From Erigeron canadensis (Eukaryota > Streptophyta > Magnoliopsida > Asterales > Asteraceae): DNA of 64,000 bases. How positions within the stretch are numbered: the first letter of the stretch is position 1; each line of letters starts with the position of its first letter. The notes under the pieces were generated by a model. The model saw nothing but the letters and a program-made list of their open reading frames with translations. It searched no databases and was not told where the DNA came from. Shown in pieces: positions 53,875-64,000 of this stretch. The stretch spans positions 43,196,645-43,260,644 of the forward strand of contig NC_057763.1 in assembly GCF_010389155.1 (NCBI RefSeq), in the 5' to 3' direction. The translations under genes and the position numbers were made by a program.

Positions 53875-55786
53875 TATTTTTGGGAGTGATCATTGACAAG
53901 AAGTTTACATAAAGACATGTGTTTCTTGTCGCTGATCGAATGACAATACCCTGCTGAGGATCACCAATGACTTGGTGAGCGGGGTGACTCGCTGTCCACC
54001 TACGTGCAGGAACACTTGAAGAACCTAGTTGAGTATCATCAGAAGATAGAGTGATGGGGACAGCAGGGAGAGGATTGTATGAAGAGAGGTCGATGGTGAC
54101 AGTGGGTTCAGCGTCAGGATGATCAGTTGAGTCATTTGACTGAGTTGAGTTATCATTGATGTTGGAGTCATCAGCAGACTCCATATCCTCAACATTTGCT
54201 GAGGCATCATGAAACTCATCCTCAGCGAGATCATTAGTATGAACATCCTTAGTTAACGATCTATTGTTGGCTGAGGAGGCCTGGATTGATCTCAAAATAG
54301 GCTCAACTGGCTCAATAGAGTAAATATGAGCAACAACTTGTTCCTCATCAGTACACACTGATGTATCCTGAGATGTCTGCTGATGACATTCAGGTAAGGT
54401 ACAAGGTGCATCGGAAAATGAGTCAGTTTCCTCATTGGAGGGATTAGTGAACTCACTAAATACTTCTTCATAAGAAGAGGATTGTATGTCTTTTAAAGCA
54501 GATGAACTTTCATCAAAAGTGACATGAATGGATTCATCTACTTTTTGAAGGCGAACATTAAATACCCTAAATGCCTTGCTTATAGATGAGTATCCTACAA
54601 AATAACCATCATCTGCTTTGGGATCAAACTTACCTAGGTGATCCCTATTATTCAAAATGAATACAGGGCATCCAAACACATGAAAGTATTTAATTTGATG
54701 TTTCTTACCTCTTAATACTTCATATGTTGTCTTATCATGTCTCTTAACAATCAAACAGCGATTTTGGGTGTGACAAGTTGTGTTAACAGCCTCAGCCCAA
54801 AATTTGTTTAGAAGGGAGGACTCACTGAGCGTTGTTCTAGCTGCCTCGATAAGTGTTCTATTTCTTCTTTCAGCGACACCATTTTGCTCAGGAGTTCTTA
54901 CAAACGAGAAATTTTGTGAGATCCCTTGATCATCACAAAATGATTTAAGAGTGTGATTTCGGAACTCAGTTCCATGATCGTTTCTGAGTTCTTTAACCCG
55001 TATGCCATTGAGATTTTCCATTTTCTTAATAAAATTTATAATCTCTTCAGCAGCATCACTCTTGGAGTGAAGGAAGATAGTCCAAGTGTATCGCGAATAT
55101 TCATCCACGATAACTAAGGTGTATTTGCTACCTCTTAGACTTTGGACATTTACGGGACCAAAGAGGTCCATGTGAAGGAGATGAAAGCATCCTTTGACAG
55201 AGTTGGCTTGCTTAGTTTTAAAGGTAGCTCTATAGCCTTTACCTTTTTCACAAGCGCTGCAAAGTCTGTCTTTTTCAAAGGATAGATGAGGAAGACCACG
55301 AACCAAGTTTTTCTTAGCTAGTGAATTTATGGTTTTGAAGTTCACATGCGACATACGCTTGTGCCATAACCAATTTAGTTCAGCAGCTGACTTGGCAAAG
55401 AAACAAGTCTCGCTATCAGTTTTGATAGGAGTGAAGTCAATGAGATATACATCTCGTTTTCTGGGAGCAACCAATACGACTTCCTTGTTAATATTTACAA
55501 CAGTCCCTTGATGTTTATCAAGAATGACTTTGTAGTCAGCGTCACAAAGTTGACTAATGCTTATGAGATTGTGTTTTAATCCGTTTACATAGGCAACTTT
55601 AGAGAATTTGATTAACCCATTTGAGAGGAGACCATAACCTTCAGTTTGTCCGGTGGAATTATCACCAAACACCACAGTAGGGCCAGCAGCCTCTACGTAG
55701 TTATCCAACAAGGTCTTTGAGCCAGTCATGTGTTTTGAACATCCACTGTCCAAATACCACACTCCTTTTCCCAGTGAACCCTGCAA
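53771..55786 (-). pseudogene. C2 pol, protease and integrase part
   Basis: Protease motif WYLDSGCSKHMTG occurs at residues 10-22 of this frame. The GAG-pre-integrase zinc domain follows (LWHKRMSHVNFKTIN to CSACEKGKG). The integrase core has catalytic acids in LLHMDLFGP, RNDHGTEFRN and EQNGVAERRN; two neighbours of the second Asp differ from the usual SDNGTEF. A long acidic Ser/Asp-rich linker (about residues 430-600) leads toward RT. The frame ends at 53771 through a one-base shift near 53825. It begins in a different frame from gag, directly after a pyrimidine-rich TTATCCTTGCAG/GG acceptor-like site. Confidence 0.88.
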
Positions 55787-55803
55787 GGATAAGACAGAAG
55801 GTT

Positions 55804-58800
55804 TTAGTTTGGTCCAATTTCAAATTCACTGACAGGCATGTTAGTAGAATTAAAGATGGGTGCATCAGTGGTAGTGGATGACTCAGTGGAAAGAGCTTCC
55901 TCAAGAGTGGGATGGTTTCCCAAGTCAGCAAGCATATGACTTCTATCATACTCATCAGTGGGCATCATGTTATTCCCATTTTCTTGAAGAACAACAAAGT
56001 TGCTGACAACATTGGGAGCACTAAACTCAACCAACATTGTTGGTCGTCCCCAGGAATTGGAGATGACACTCTGAGAATGAGGAATCTCAATGCGTTGAGA
56101 AGCAACATAGTCAGCTAGGTTAGTTTGATGAGTTCCAATTGAGTCAGTGACAGAACCAGTGTCAATGATGAAAGATTCATCAAGAGGGCTTTCGCTTATC
56201 CTAGAAGATGAGATAGTTTCATTGACAGGGTCAGATAGTGGGGTACAGGCTGAAGTGTGAGCACTTGTTTGCACAACCACTTCAGGAGCATCTCTTGAGC
56301 TACTGCAATCAGTTGCAATATGTCCTCTAATGCCACAGAGATAGCATTTTCTGTTTGAGGAGTTATTTTGTTGATTGCTAAGAAGGAATTCCTTGAGTTG
56401 AGATGACAAGTCATTGACTTGTTGAGCAAGTTCAACAATTTTGGGGTCTGAAGAGGTTGAAGCCTTGGTCTTTGCCTTGGACTTAGGCTTTGATTTTTGC
56501 TTATGAGAATTCCTTGAGAATGGAGGAGGACCCAAGAGAGATTGACCAGTGGGGTCATCTAGACGAGGAGTGGAAGAGGAGGCAACTTGTGAACCTTTTA
56601 AAACACTCCAGGCTTGTTTCAAATTAGTTTGAGAGGAGGAAGTCCTAGGTTGATGAACTCTGCTGGGAGTAGTGGACCTAGAGTGAAGATTTGGAGTAGC
56701 AGACCTCCCTTGCCTGTGAGGGAGATATTCTCCAATAGGAATAGAAGATTGTACCTGTTGAGAGGACAGTTGTCCTCTGTTGGGAGTGGAGGATCTCACT
56801 TGCTGATGTGGCAAGTGTCCCCTTTGAAGAGTCACACTCCTTATTTGGTGCTGAGGAACATTTCCTCGCTGAGGAGTTACACTCCTCATTCGTTGCTGAG
56901 GAATGTTTCCTCGCTGAGGAGTTACATTCCTCATTTGTTGCTGAGGAATGCACCCTCGCTGAGGAGTGGTTGGTCTATAAACAGACTGAGGCACCTTACC
57001 TCTTTCAGGAGTTTGGTGTCTCAGAATTGATCGAGGTGGAGATGAATGAGTTGCCAGCTGATGGACAACAGGTTTAACTTGAGATGAGCTTTCATGTTGA
57101 AACCTAGCATCTCCAAACTTTACGCGTCTTACCATAAGGCGTTCATGCTGAGGTTCCTCAGCATTTAAGACTTTAGAGGGTAAAGGATTAGATGAGATTG
57201 ACTGAGGTTGCTGTTTAGAATGATCAGGTTGCTAAGGCGTGCTATAGTCATAAGGCACAGCAACGGTACTTCTTTTGAAAGTCTCAGCCATTTTCAAGGT
57301 AAGTTGCCGAGGAGCAATAGATTTGTACCCATCACTTGAAATGTCTCCATGAAAAGTTTCATTTGGAGAGTATTGAATTTTACCTTCGTGTGGCATCATG
57401 CCAACAATAGGTAGATGGGAAAACATGTTGTTAGAGGATGAAGATGAGCTAACTATTTTAGCTTCAGAGGAATTTGAAGGGTCGCTGGAAAGAGATGTGG
57501 AGGATCCAGCATCCATTTCAGTGTGATAATCATTTCCTTTAACGAAATACCACTTTTTCATTTCCTCAGAAGAAGTAATACCAGATGGTGGAATTGAGAT
57601 TTCAGGTTTCACATCATCTTTAAACATGTCAGCGAGACAGGCAACAGATTCAAAATCTCCACCTATCACTGCCTGAACTTGGGCAGGGACTTGTTCTCTA
57701 AGACATCGATGATGAAACTTGGAAGCTTTTGACCAAGAGGTCACAATCTTCTTGAGATTGAGGACTTCAAGCTTAAGTTTTTCATTCTCAAGCTGAAGCT
57801 TTTGAGTCAGCAACTCATGTGACTGAAGTTCTACATGAACATTCTTTAGTCTGTTGAGTTTTTCAGATTTTTCACTCAATTCAGAACTTACTGAAAGGAG
57901 TTTTGAGTGAGCTTCAGCGCGCAGAGTTTCTACGAACTGAAGATCACATGACAAGGATTCAAGAATTTTGGTCTTGTCCTCATCAGCAGATGAAAGAAGA
58001 GTATGTACCTTTTTGACAGTGATGTTGACCCACTGACTTGTTGAGACTTGGTCTTTTGTCAGCGCATCACTATCAGCCAGAGCCATAAGACACATGGTGT
58101 CAACATACTCCTCGTCATCGGAGTCATCTGAATCAGCCCAATCATGCTCTTCAGCAACCAGACCTTTGCCTGGTGTTTTGGCTTCTTCAGTTTCAGCCAC
58201 TTTGGCTTTGAGCTGATAATACTTGTTCTTGTATTCATCAGCAGATTTAGATGAGTTAGTTTTTGGAGCAGCAGGAGTTGGGATAGAAACCCTGCACTCT
58301 TTTTGATAATGGCCTTTTCTGCCACATTTCCAGCATTCTTCCTGTGATTTATCCACAGGAGGCTTATATGGAGCAACCGACTTACGGTTGTTCCATTTCC
58401 TGGAGTACTTCTTTCCAGCGATTAAGGCAAATTCCACAAAATTACTGAACATTTCTTGTTTCTCTTCAGCATCAAGCTCATCAACAAGAGCTTGAATGGA
58501 TACTGGAAGAGCAGAGGTGCTGGCACCATCATTGGGATAGATGGGCTCAGTAGAGATGAGAGCAAGAGGGTCAGTTAAAGGGTTTATAGAAGTGCTGGCT
58601 GCAGAAGAGGAGCCAGCATGTCTCCTAGATTCTGCAGAGGCTCTAATATTTTGAGCCAAGGCTTTCTCTTCAAATTGAAGAGTGCCAAACAATTCCTCAA
58701 GATCCAGTTCTTGAATCTTTTTAGTGGTATGGAGGATTTGTCTTAAATTCTGTCATTTAAAAGGAAGAGAATCGATGAACTTGTGGCATACCTCAAAATT

Positions 58801-59343
58801 GTCATGGGTAATACCAACATTTGTCATGTCATTGAGCAACCCTTTGAACCGGGTATATGTGCCCTCGAGACTTTCATCAGGAAGAGAAAAGAAATTTTCG
58901 TAGGCACGTTTTAGGTCAATTTTCTTGGTTTTAATCAAGTCAGCTGACCCTTCATAAGTGCTCACTAGTCTTTCCCAAACTTCTTTTGAAGTGGGGAATT
59001 TAATGACTAGTTTCATCACCTCAGTGGGAAGAGTGGTAATGATCATATTTTTCAATCTTGAATCAAGATTGACGAGCTTTCGCTCTTCTTCAGTCCGTTG
59101 GACTTCTGGCTTTACCAGATCAGTCACAATTTCAGGAGCATCAGGTGTAGCACCTGGTGTCCTTTGGACATACATAGGTATATAAGGACCTTCATTTAAG
59201 ATGGTCATAAGGTATGGTTCTACACCCACTATGTGTAGTAACATTCGTTCCTTCCATGAGCCAAAGTCTTTTGGCTCAAATTTTGGAGGAATAGAGACGT
59301 AACCAAAGTCACGCGTGTTAACCAGAGTGGGTACAGACGACAT
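55804..59343 (-). pseudogene. C2 gag, about 1,180 codons with two internal stops
   Basis: One reading frame from ATG at 59343 (MSSVPTLVNTRDFGYVSIPP) to TAA at 55804. It is interrupted only by TGA at 58753-58755, where Trp is expected, and TAG at 57232-57234, where Gln is likely. Both are single G:C to A:T changes. The N-terminal capsid-like UBN2-type region is followed by CCHC knuckle CWKCGRKGHYQKEC (near 58320). A coiled coil follows (57700-57950), then a Gln/Arg/Pro repeat region (TPQRGNIPQQ-type repeats, 56820-57000). A second knuckle CYLCGIRGHIATDC lies near 56330. It would form the particle shell and bind RNA. The size is unusually large for copia gag, as in C1. Confidence 0.87.
56820..57000 (-). 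repeat. Short in-frame repeats in C2 gag
   Basis: About four to five units of roughly 45 bp coding for R(S/N)VTPQRGNIPQQ-type peptides, with weaker copies to about 56700. On the DNA the GAGGAGTTACACTCCTCATT-type unit is partly palindromic. Confidence 0.75.
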
Positions 59344-59435
59344 CTTTAAGAAAAAGAATTTAAGATTTAAATCGTAAAGACAATAATGTAAACACAAGAG
59401 GCAAACAGATCTTGTTCCAATAATTTAGGAACAGT

Positions 59436-59448
59436 GGCTCTGATACCA
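59436..59448 (-). other. C2 primer binding site
   Basis: Minus-strand TGGTATCAGAGCC (initiator Met-tRNA complement), two bases inside the 5' LTR, with the same spacing as in C1. Confidence 0.92.
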
Positions 59449-59450
59449 CT

Positions 59451-60112
59451 TGATGGTCCACGAATACACTACTTGTGTTTGATTAACTAACTTATAAGAT
59501 AAATATGAAATAACAAGATTGGAGACGAGAAGTAAAGAACTTTGTTTAATTATATGTATTTCAAACTAAACGATGAAAACATGGATGGTTGTTTAACAAC
59601 AACAATAACCAGAAAAGATTAGTTAAGTTTTTGAACACACAAAAACTTAACAAATAACTAAAGAGAATAAAGTAAAAACTGTGGAACACACCAACAAGAT
59701 GGTGGCTAGGTCAAGTGATTCCTTTTATAGGCAGATAAGGAATCACATGACAACCCTAGTAGATGTTGACACAAGAAGGTTGTCAACTATCTATTGGTGG
59801 ATCATTTAGATCTGCAGAGGTCTCTTTCCTTCATCTTGTTTGTTTCCAAAAACGGTATAAAAGAGAAACTCCATTGCACAGAAGTAGTACAAGGTCACAT
59901 GGCTTCATCTTGATCTTTCAACACGTGTCCTTGGGACCATTCTTCTATTCTTCAAATTCCCGCTCATATTTGACTTACAAATACTGGGCGATGAGTCATT
60001 GAACATATCCTTTAGACTTTGAAGATAGATCATGCTTGCAGATGCATGTGCTCGCTGAGAGCTCGCTGAACGAGTCACTCGCTGAGTCCCTCAGCGAATC
60101 CCTGATCCAACA
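59451..60112 (-). repeat. 5' LTR of C2
   Basis: 662 bp. By eye about 12 differences from 32892-33553, mostly transitions. Carries the CTCGCTGA motif cluster at about 60050-60102. Confidence 0.9.
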
Positions 60113-60117
60113 ACTCT

Positions 60118-61130
60118 CCATAGCACTTTGAGGCAAAACTTCAAAAGTATATTTCATAGTGATGATAGCCTTCTTGGATTCACAATACACACGTACGTCA
60201 TCCATTCTCACCAAGCTTACTATATATATATATATAACTCTAATACACATAGCTATATATGGCCTCCTAGGAATTAACCCCATGTTAGATGAAAACTACA
60301 AGAAGAAATGCTACAGATTTTACATTACATAATTTAATTGTTTGAACAACTAATTACGTATCTGTGGACATTTTCTTAATACAGGACCACCCGTTTGTGG
60401 GGATCAAATACAACTAAAACAATTTGTATCATTATATATATGCTCATTTTTGCTATGTACAAACCAGTTATTGAGCTTCTTCGGCTACTAGTGCTCTGTG
60501 GTAATGGATGCTATCATCGCTTGCATAATTTGCATTATACTCCCCGTAAATGCATATACAAACATGGCAACGCTCTCGAGGACCACGAATCTCCCCCATA
60601 CTTCATAGTATTTACAGTTAATAATAACTACTCACAGGTCTTGTATCTTGTTTCGTCGGTGGGAGACTATATATACATACAAAATCTCTCTTTCTATGTA
60701 TGTTGTTTTGGTGATTGATTTAATTTGATGCAGGATCTTTGAGTTTTGAAAAGAACCCTCATGCTTCAAATTGTTTCAATTTAATTAGTCCATATGTTCA
60801 TGATTGTTGACAAATTACCACTCAGATTGATTATTAACAATGATTTAATTACAAATTTTGTCTATATACGTGGTCGGTTTTCCTAAAAATTGCAACTTTC
60901 GTCCATAAATTTACATATCATTTTTATTGTTTGTATAAATAAACTATTTCGTCCCTATTTATTTTTCTGATCAAGTCATCCCACACGCAAGGCACAATTA
61001 TACTGAGATGACACTTTGTAAACAGTACATATATTGAATTAGCCATATAGAGATACGTTACATGTCATGCTTTAATCGGATATTTCTATTTTTAAATGCA
61101 AGGTTACCATTAAAAAATGATATAGGAGAT
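60118..61130. other. Intergenic, no gene supported
   Basis: AT-rich, with an (AT)n tract near 60219-60236. A 107-codon plus frame at 60395-60718 has no recognizable motif and ordinary intergenic composition, so it is not called. Confidence 0.5.
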
Positions 61131-61136
61131 ATGCCA

Positions 61137-61144
61137 TATAAAAC
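61137..61144 (+). promoter_or_regulatory. Possible TATA box of the 61311 gene
   Basis: TATAAAAC lies about 170 bp upstream of the start codon, giving a leader of about 140 nt. Motif and position only. Confidence 0.4.
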
Positions 61145-61310
61145 CCCTAAGTATTTGCAACATATATTGTAGGGAATCCTCAATATTCAACAAAGGTTAA
61201 TCAAGAAATCCCTAAAGTTGAGGAGCGAAAGGAAATCAAGAACAAAAGGAAAAAGAGAATGGAATAATGATAGAAATTAATAGAGATGGAAAAAAGAAAT
61301 TAAAAGTAGT

Positions 61311-61820
61311 ATGGAGGATGAAAGGGATGGGGATTTGAGGGTACCTTTAATCTCCTCCCTCTTCTTCATTTTGGTATTCGCAGGCGGTATTTTATTAACA
61401 TTTTATGTATTTGCTCCAAGCATTTCCCAGCCATGGTTTCCTATGATTGCGTTTCTTTTGATTGGTTCACCTTGGGTGTTTTGGTTGTTAACCTATTTGT
61501 ACACGTGCTTTAAGGGTTGTTGTGGTAGAGCAATACCGTATTCCTATGATCATCAGGTTTCAAGGCGTGTGGTTCATCCTCATCCAGTAACCCCTAGGCA
61601 TAGTGTTGTGCCTAATCAAGCAAAGGCTATGAGTAGATCGAGGTCCACAGATGTTTCACCAAAGGCAAGCTGTTCGAGCAATGTAGGTTCAAGGCATGTG
61701 CATTTTGGGGAGGTGGTGGTGGTAGAAAGCGATGGAAGCAAGGTTGTCCATGAGGTGGATTCCTGGACGAATTCAACCAAAGCAATAGAAATTGATGAGC
61801 CATATTTAAATGAATCTTGA
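61311..61820 (+). CDS. Small plant membrane protein, two predicted membrane segments, function unknown
   Basis: A 169-residue, single-exon frame with good coding character amid AT-rich flanks. An acidic N-terminus (MEDERDGDLRVPL) is followed by two hydrophobic segments, about residues 11-34 and 42-65. A Cys-rich juxtamembrane patch, CFKGCCG (66-72), could be lipid-modified. The remaining half is polar, Ser/His-rich and probably cytosolic, with a RHVHFGEVVVV motif at about 128-138. From memory this layout resembles small uncharacterized plant membrane proteins; I cannot name a family. Start chosen as the first ATG of the frame. It is not part of the neighbouring retrotransposon. Confidence 0.75.
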   Translation: MEDERDGDLRVPLISSLFFILVFAGGILLTFYVFAPSISQPWFPMIAFLLIGSPWVFWLLTYLYTCFKGCCGRAIPYSYDHQVSRRVVHPHPVTPRHSVVPNQAKAMSRSRSTDVSPKASCSSNVGSRHVHFGEVVVVESDGSKVVHEVDSWTNSTKAIEIDEPYLNES

Positions 61821-63230
61821 CATATTATAAATAGGTTCTATATATATTTTAATTAGTTTACCTTTGATCGTGCACATAGTTACTAATGTAGAATTGTGTT
61901 TGTAGTTAGAAAGTTGTCTCAATTTTAAACATGATTTGTTAAAATTTATTAAGATAATCATAGCTTCATAATTACAATGTGATCAAACGCATCATATATG
62001 CCTTCTAAAAGATGAGATCAATAAGAAAAACCTTGTGTACATGTTTGTTTTCGTATCAAATGCGATTGTTACTTTTATTACAGTCTCTAGCTCATGACTA
62101 AACCTGCGCTTGTTACATGGCTAAGAACACCATTCATGTTTTAGGCCCCAATAACAACTTTAGATAACCAACTTTGTACACACATCATTGTAGGTTCATG
62201 TTCAAGTATATTGATAAGTAAGTCTAATTAACATATGTTCAAATATGAGTTCGCTTTTCATATTCATTAATTGGATTATTCATCAAATAACAACTTTAGA
62301 TATGATAACCAACTTATCTCCCGCAACTACATATTGTAACTAGTCTTATTTAGCATTTAATTTGATTCCATATACGATTTCACTGTGATGTTGAAGTGCT
62401 CCCTTAACGTACCAAACGTAAAGAACTTTAGCGAAATAAACTTATCACAATCTCATTTTGATTGCAAAATCCTTGTGGTATTTGAAGCATGTAACTTAAA
62501 CACTTTATAATTATAATGACTATTCAAATATTGTTTCTTCTCAACCATAAGGAGGGTACAGGTTCTAGTACCATTGCAGACATATATGCATTATAAGCGA
62601 TTAATTAAAGAAATATGTTAGTAAAACGGGGTTTTGTCAAATTTTGTAAAAATATATAGTGTATATGTGTTCGTAAGACCATATGTGATCTTCGTTAATA
62701 AGTAGTGCCTTGTTAACTACACGAAATGATAAAATGTATCAAAATAATGATTTGGAGATAAATACTTCTGTACAAAATTAACTTGTCTCAATGATATCAC
62801 CCCTCACGTACCTGGTTGTAAGTATCATTCATCGTGATGTCCGTACATCCTCGTAATCGGTGTTAATTTCAAGTGATCCACACATTATAATATTTGGGAA
62901 ATTGCTACATCTCTAATTCATGGGTTTGATTTTTTTTTTAATTTTTTTTTTTATGATCTACTCTTTGGCAATAAAAAGTATTATGGCTGATAAGTAGAAA
63001 TAAATGCGTCCCACATATATATGAACAATGTTTTTTTGTATGAAATAATCATTCATATATTTTATATGATAGAGTTTGTACTTAAGAAAATCCAAAATTA
63101 AGTAACATAAATAAGGTTAATTTTAACATATAAGTAGACATATTCTACGTTGTTATATCTAAAGTAATAATACATTGTTCCTTACAAAAAGCACAAGGTG
63201 CAAGCTTTAGATACAAACAAGACACCATGT
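61821..63230. other. Intergenic, no gene seen
   Basis: About 1.4 kb of AT-rich DNA with poly-T runs near 62931-62952. No frame, RNA or terminal repeat is supported. Confidence 0.55.
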
Positions 63231-63240
63231 ATTATAAAAG
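63231..63240 (+). promoter_or_regulatory. TATA box of the GST gene
   Basis: ATTATAAAAG lies about 45 bp upstream of the start codon, giving a very short leader. Confidence 0.5.
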
Positions 63241-63280
63241 AGAAAAACCACAGTTTTAAAAAACTAAGGTAACTCGAGAA

Positions 63281-64000
63281 ATGGGAATGGTTAAGCTTTT
63301 TGCGACGCCATCGAGCCCATTTTCCTTAAGGATAGTTTGGGCACTAAAGTTTAAAGGCATAGACTATGAAATCATATATGAGGATCTTAGCAACAAGAGT
63401 CCTGAACTTTTAAGATACAATCCTATTCACAAAAAGATACCAGTGCTAGTGCACAATGAAGTACCCATCTGTGAATCACTTGTGATTCTTGAGTACATCG
63501 ATGAGACGTGGAAGGACACTAGCCCATACTTACCTCAAGACCCCTTTGAAAAAGCCAAAGCACGTTTTTGGGCAAAATTTGGCGATGAGCAGGTAGTCGG
63601 TTATATCATACTTTTTATTTACTTGTTAACACAAATACACATAGACAATTTATAAATGATACGTTTGCAAAATTTTGGTTGTAATTAAAAGAATGGTTCT
63701 TTCAAAAGGTGGTGTGTTATTAACATTAATAAATTCATTTCTTTTATCCTCTATTTCGATTCGTTGTATATGTAGGTTATACCATCATTCTACGGTTACT
63801 ATATGAAACAAGGGAAGGATCAAGAGGAAGCTAAGGTTACAATATTGGCCAATCTAAAACTTATCGAAGAACTTCTATATGAAAAGACATTCTTTAATGG
63901 GGAAACTTGTGGATTTTTGGACCTTGCTCTCGGGTGGCTAGCTGATTGTTCTGGTCCTTTAGAAGTGGTAACCGGTCTAAAACTACTAGATGAGTATTCT
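63281..64000 (+). CDS. Tau-class glutathione S-transferase, 3' end beyond the window
   Basis: Plant-specific tau GST: cytosolic enzyme that conjugates glutathione to electrophiles and is often stress-induced. Exon 1 (63281-63592, 104 codons) encodes the thioredoxin-fold N-domain. The SSPFSLR motif contains the likely catalytic Ser12, and KKIPVLVHN and [13 protein letters not shown] form the glutathione site. The exon ends with the [10 protein letters not shown] phrase. A 183-bp intron (63593-63775, GT...AG, phase 0) sits where tau GSTs have their single intron. Exon 2 (63776 onward) starts [20 protein letters not shown] and is open to the window edge, with the alpha-helical C-domain ([12 protein letters not shown]). 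Start at the first ATG; a second lies two codons later. The position after KLF that usually reads G.W is ATP. Confidence 0.93.
63593..63775 (+). other. Intron of the GST gene
   Basis: 183 bp, CAG/GTAGTC donor and TATATGTAG/GTT acceptor, AT-rich, phase 0. Splicing restores the tau GST frame. Read through, the frame stops at 63655. Confidence 0.9.

Larger units (their letters stand above)
32892..60112 (-). mobile_element. Ty1/copia retrotransposon C2, split by two later insertions
   Basis: 662-bp LTRs at 32892-33553 and 59451-60112 are flanked by a perfect 5-bp duplication ACTCT (32887-32891, 60113-60117), proving they bound one insertion. Met-tRNA PBS, gag, protease-integrase, RT and RNase H run from 59448 down to about 52354. 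The extra 3' ORF follows, and the polypurine tract lies against the 3' LTR. Removing NA3 and the Athila element leaves about 13 kb, close to C1. The LTRs differ by eye at about 12 of 662 sites. Stops by G:C to A:T changes and homopolymer shifts inactivate it. Lineage: Sirevirus-like by size, PBS and extra ORF. Confidence 0.9.

Noticed and set aside
60395..60718. 107-codon plus frame
   Set aside because: No motif, AT-rich intergenic composition, no promoter context.

Overview
The window is nuclear DNA of a eudicot plant. It is AT-rich, with three ordinary plant genes and mostly nested plant retrotransposons. The kind of elements (very long Met-tRNA-primed Ty1/copia elements with an extra 3' ORF, and an Athila-type Ty3/gypsy element) makes a daisy-family (Asteraceae) genome my best guess. 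That is an inference from recalled element types, not a proof.

Layout. 1-8.8 kb: an ERF transcription factor gene (minus strand, 3549-4430) among small non-autonomous elements: a tRNA-derived SINE, two Helitron-like pieces, two foldback/Mutator-type MITEs and a hAT-type MITE with a degenerate 8-bp target duplication. 8.8-24.0 kb: first nest. It holds a solo LTR (8841-9441) and a 1.7-kb non-autonomous LTR element of the same family (9751-11450). Beside them is a 12.5-kb copia element, C1 (11525-24025, minus strand). All three have perfect 5-bp target duplications. 24-32.6 kb: MITEs, hAT-like repeats and a probable 2.3-kb solo LTR. 32.9-60.1 kb: second nest. A copia element, C2 (32892-60112, minus), has identical target duplications 27.2 kb apart. 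It was split by a 3.1-kb non-autonomous copia element, NA3 (33727-36821), and by an Athila-type gypsy element (from 40392 to a 100-N assembly gap at 51254-51353). 60.1-64 kb: a small two-membrane-segment protein gene (61311-61820) and the 5' part of a tau-class glutathione S-transferase gene with one intron (63281 to the window end).

How the parts work together. The retroelements carry gag, protease, integrase, RT and RNase H, all broken by frameshifts or stops. C2 and NA3 sit in host-and-guest order, and their LTR divergence by eye (about 1.8% and 1.4%) agrees with that order. NA3 has no coding capacity, but its LTR and leader carry the same CTTCGT/ACGAAG-type repeat motif as C1, so it looks like a parasite of a C1-like element.

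The most unusual signals are these. The extra 3' ORFs of both C1 and the Athila element appear to be two-exon genes, with introns at 13322-13509 and 45801-46362 whose ends coincide with the ends of the open frames. Both copia elements carry a CAG/GG acceptor-like site just downstream of the gag stop and directly upstream of protease. GC-rich palindromes, about 20 copies mostly in pairs, fill the Athila LTR, the env-like intron and the pol-env spacer.
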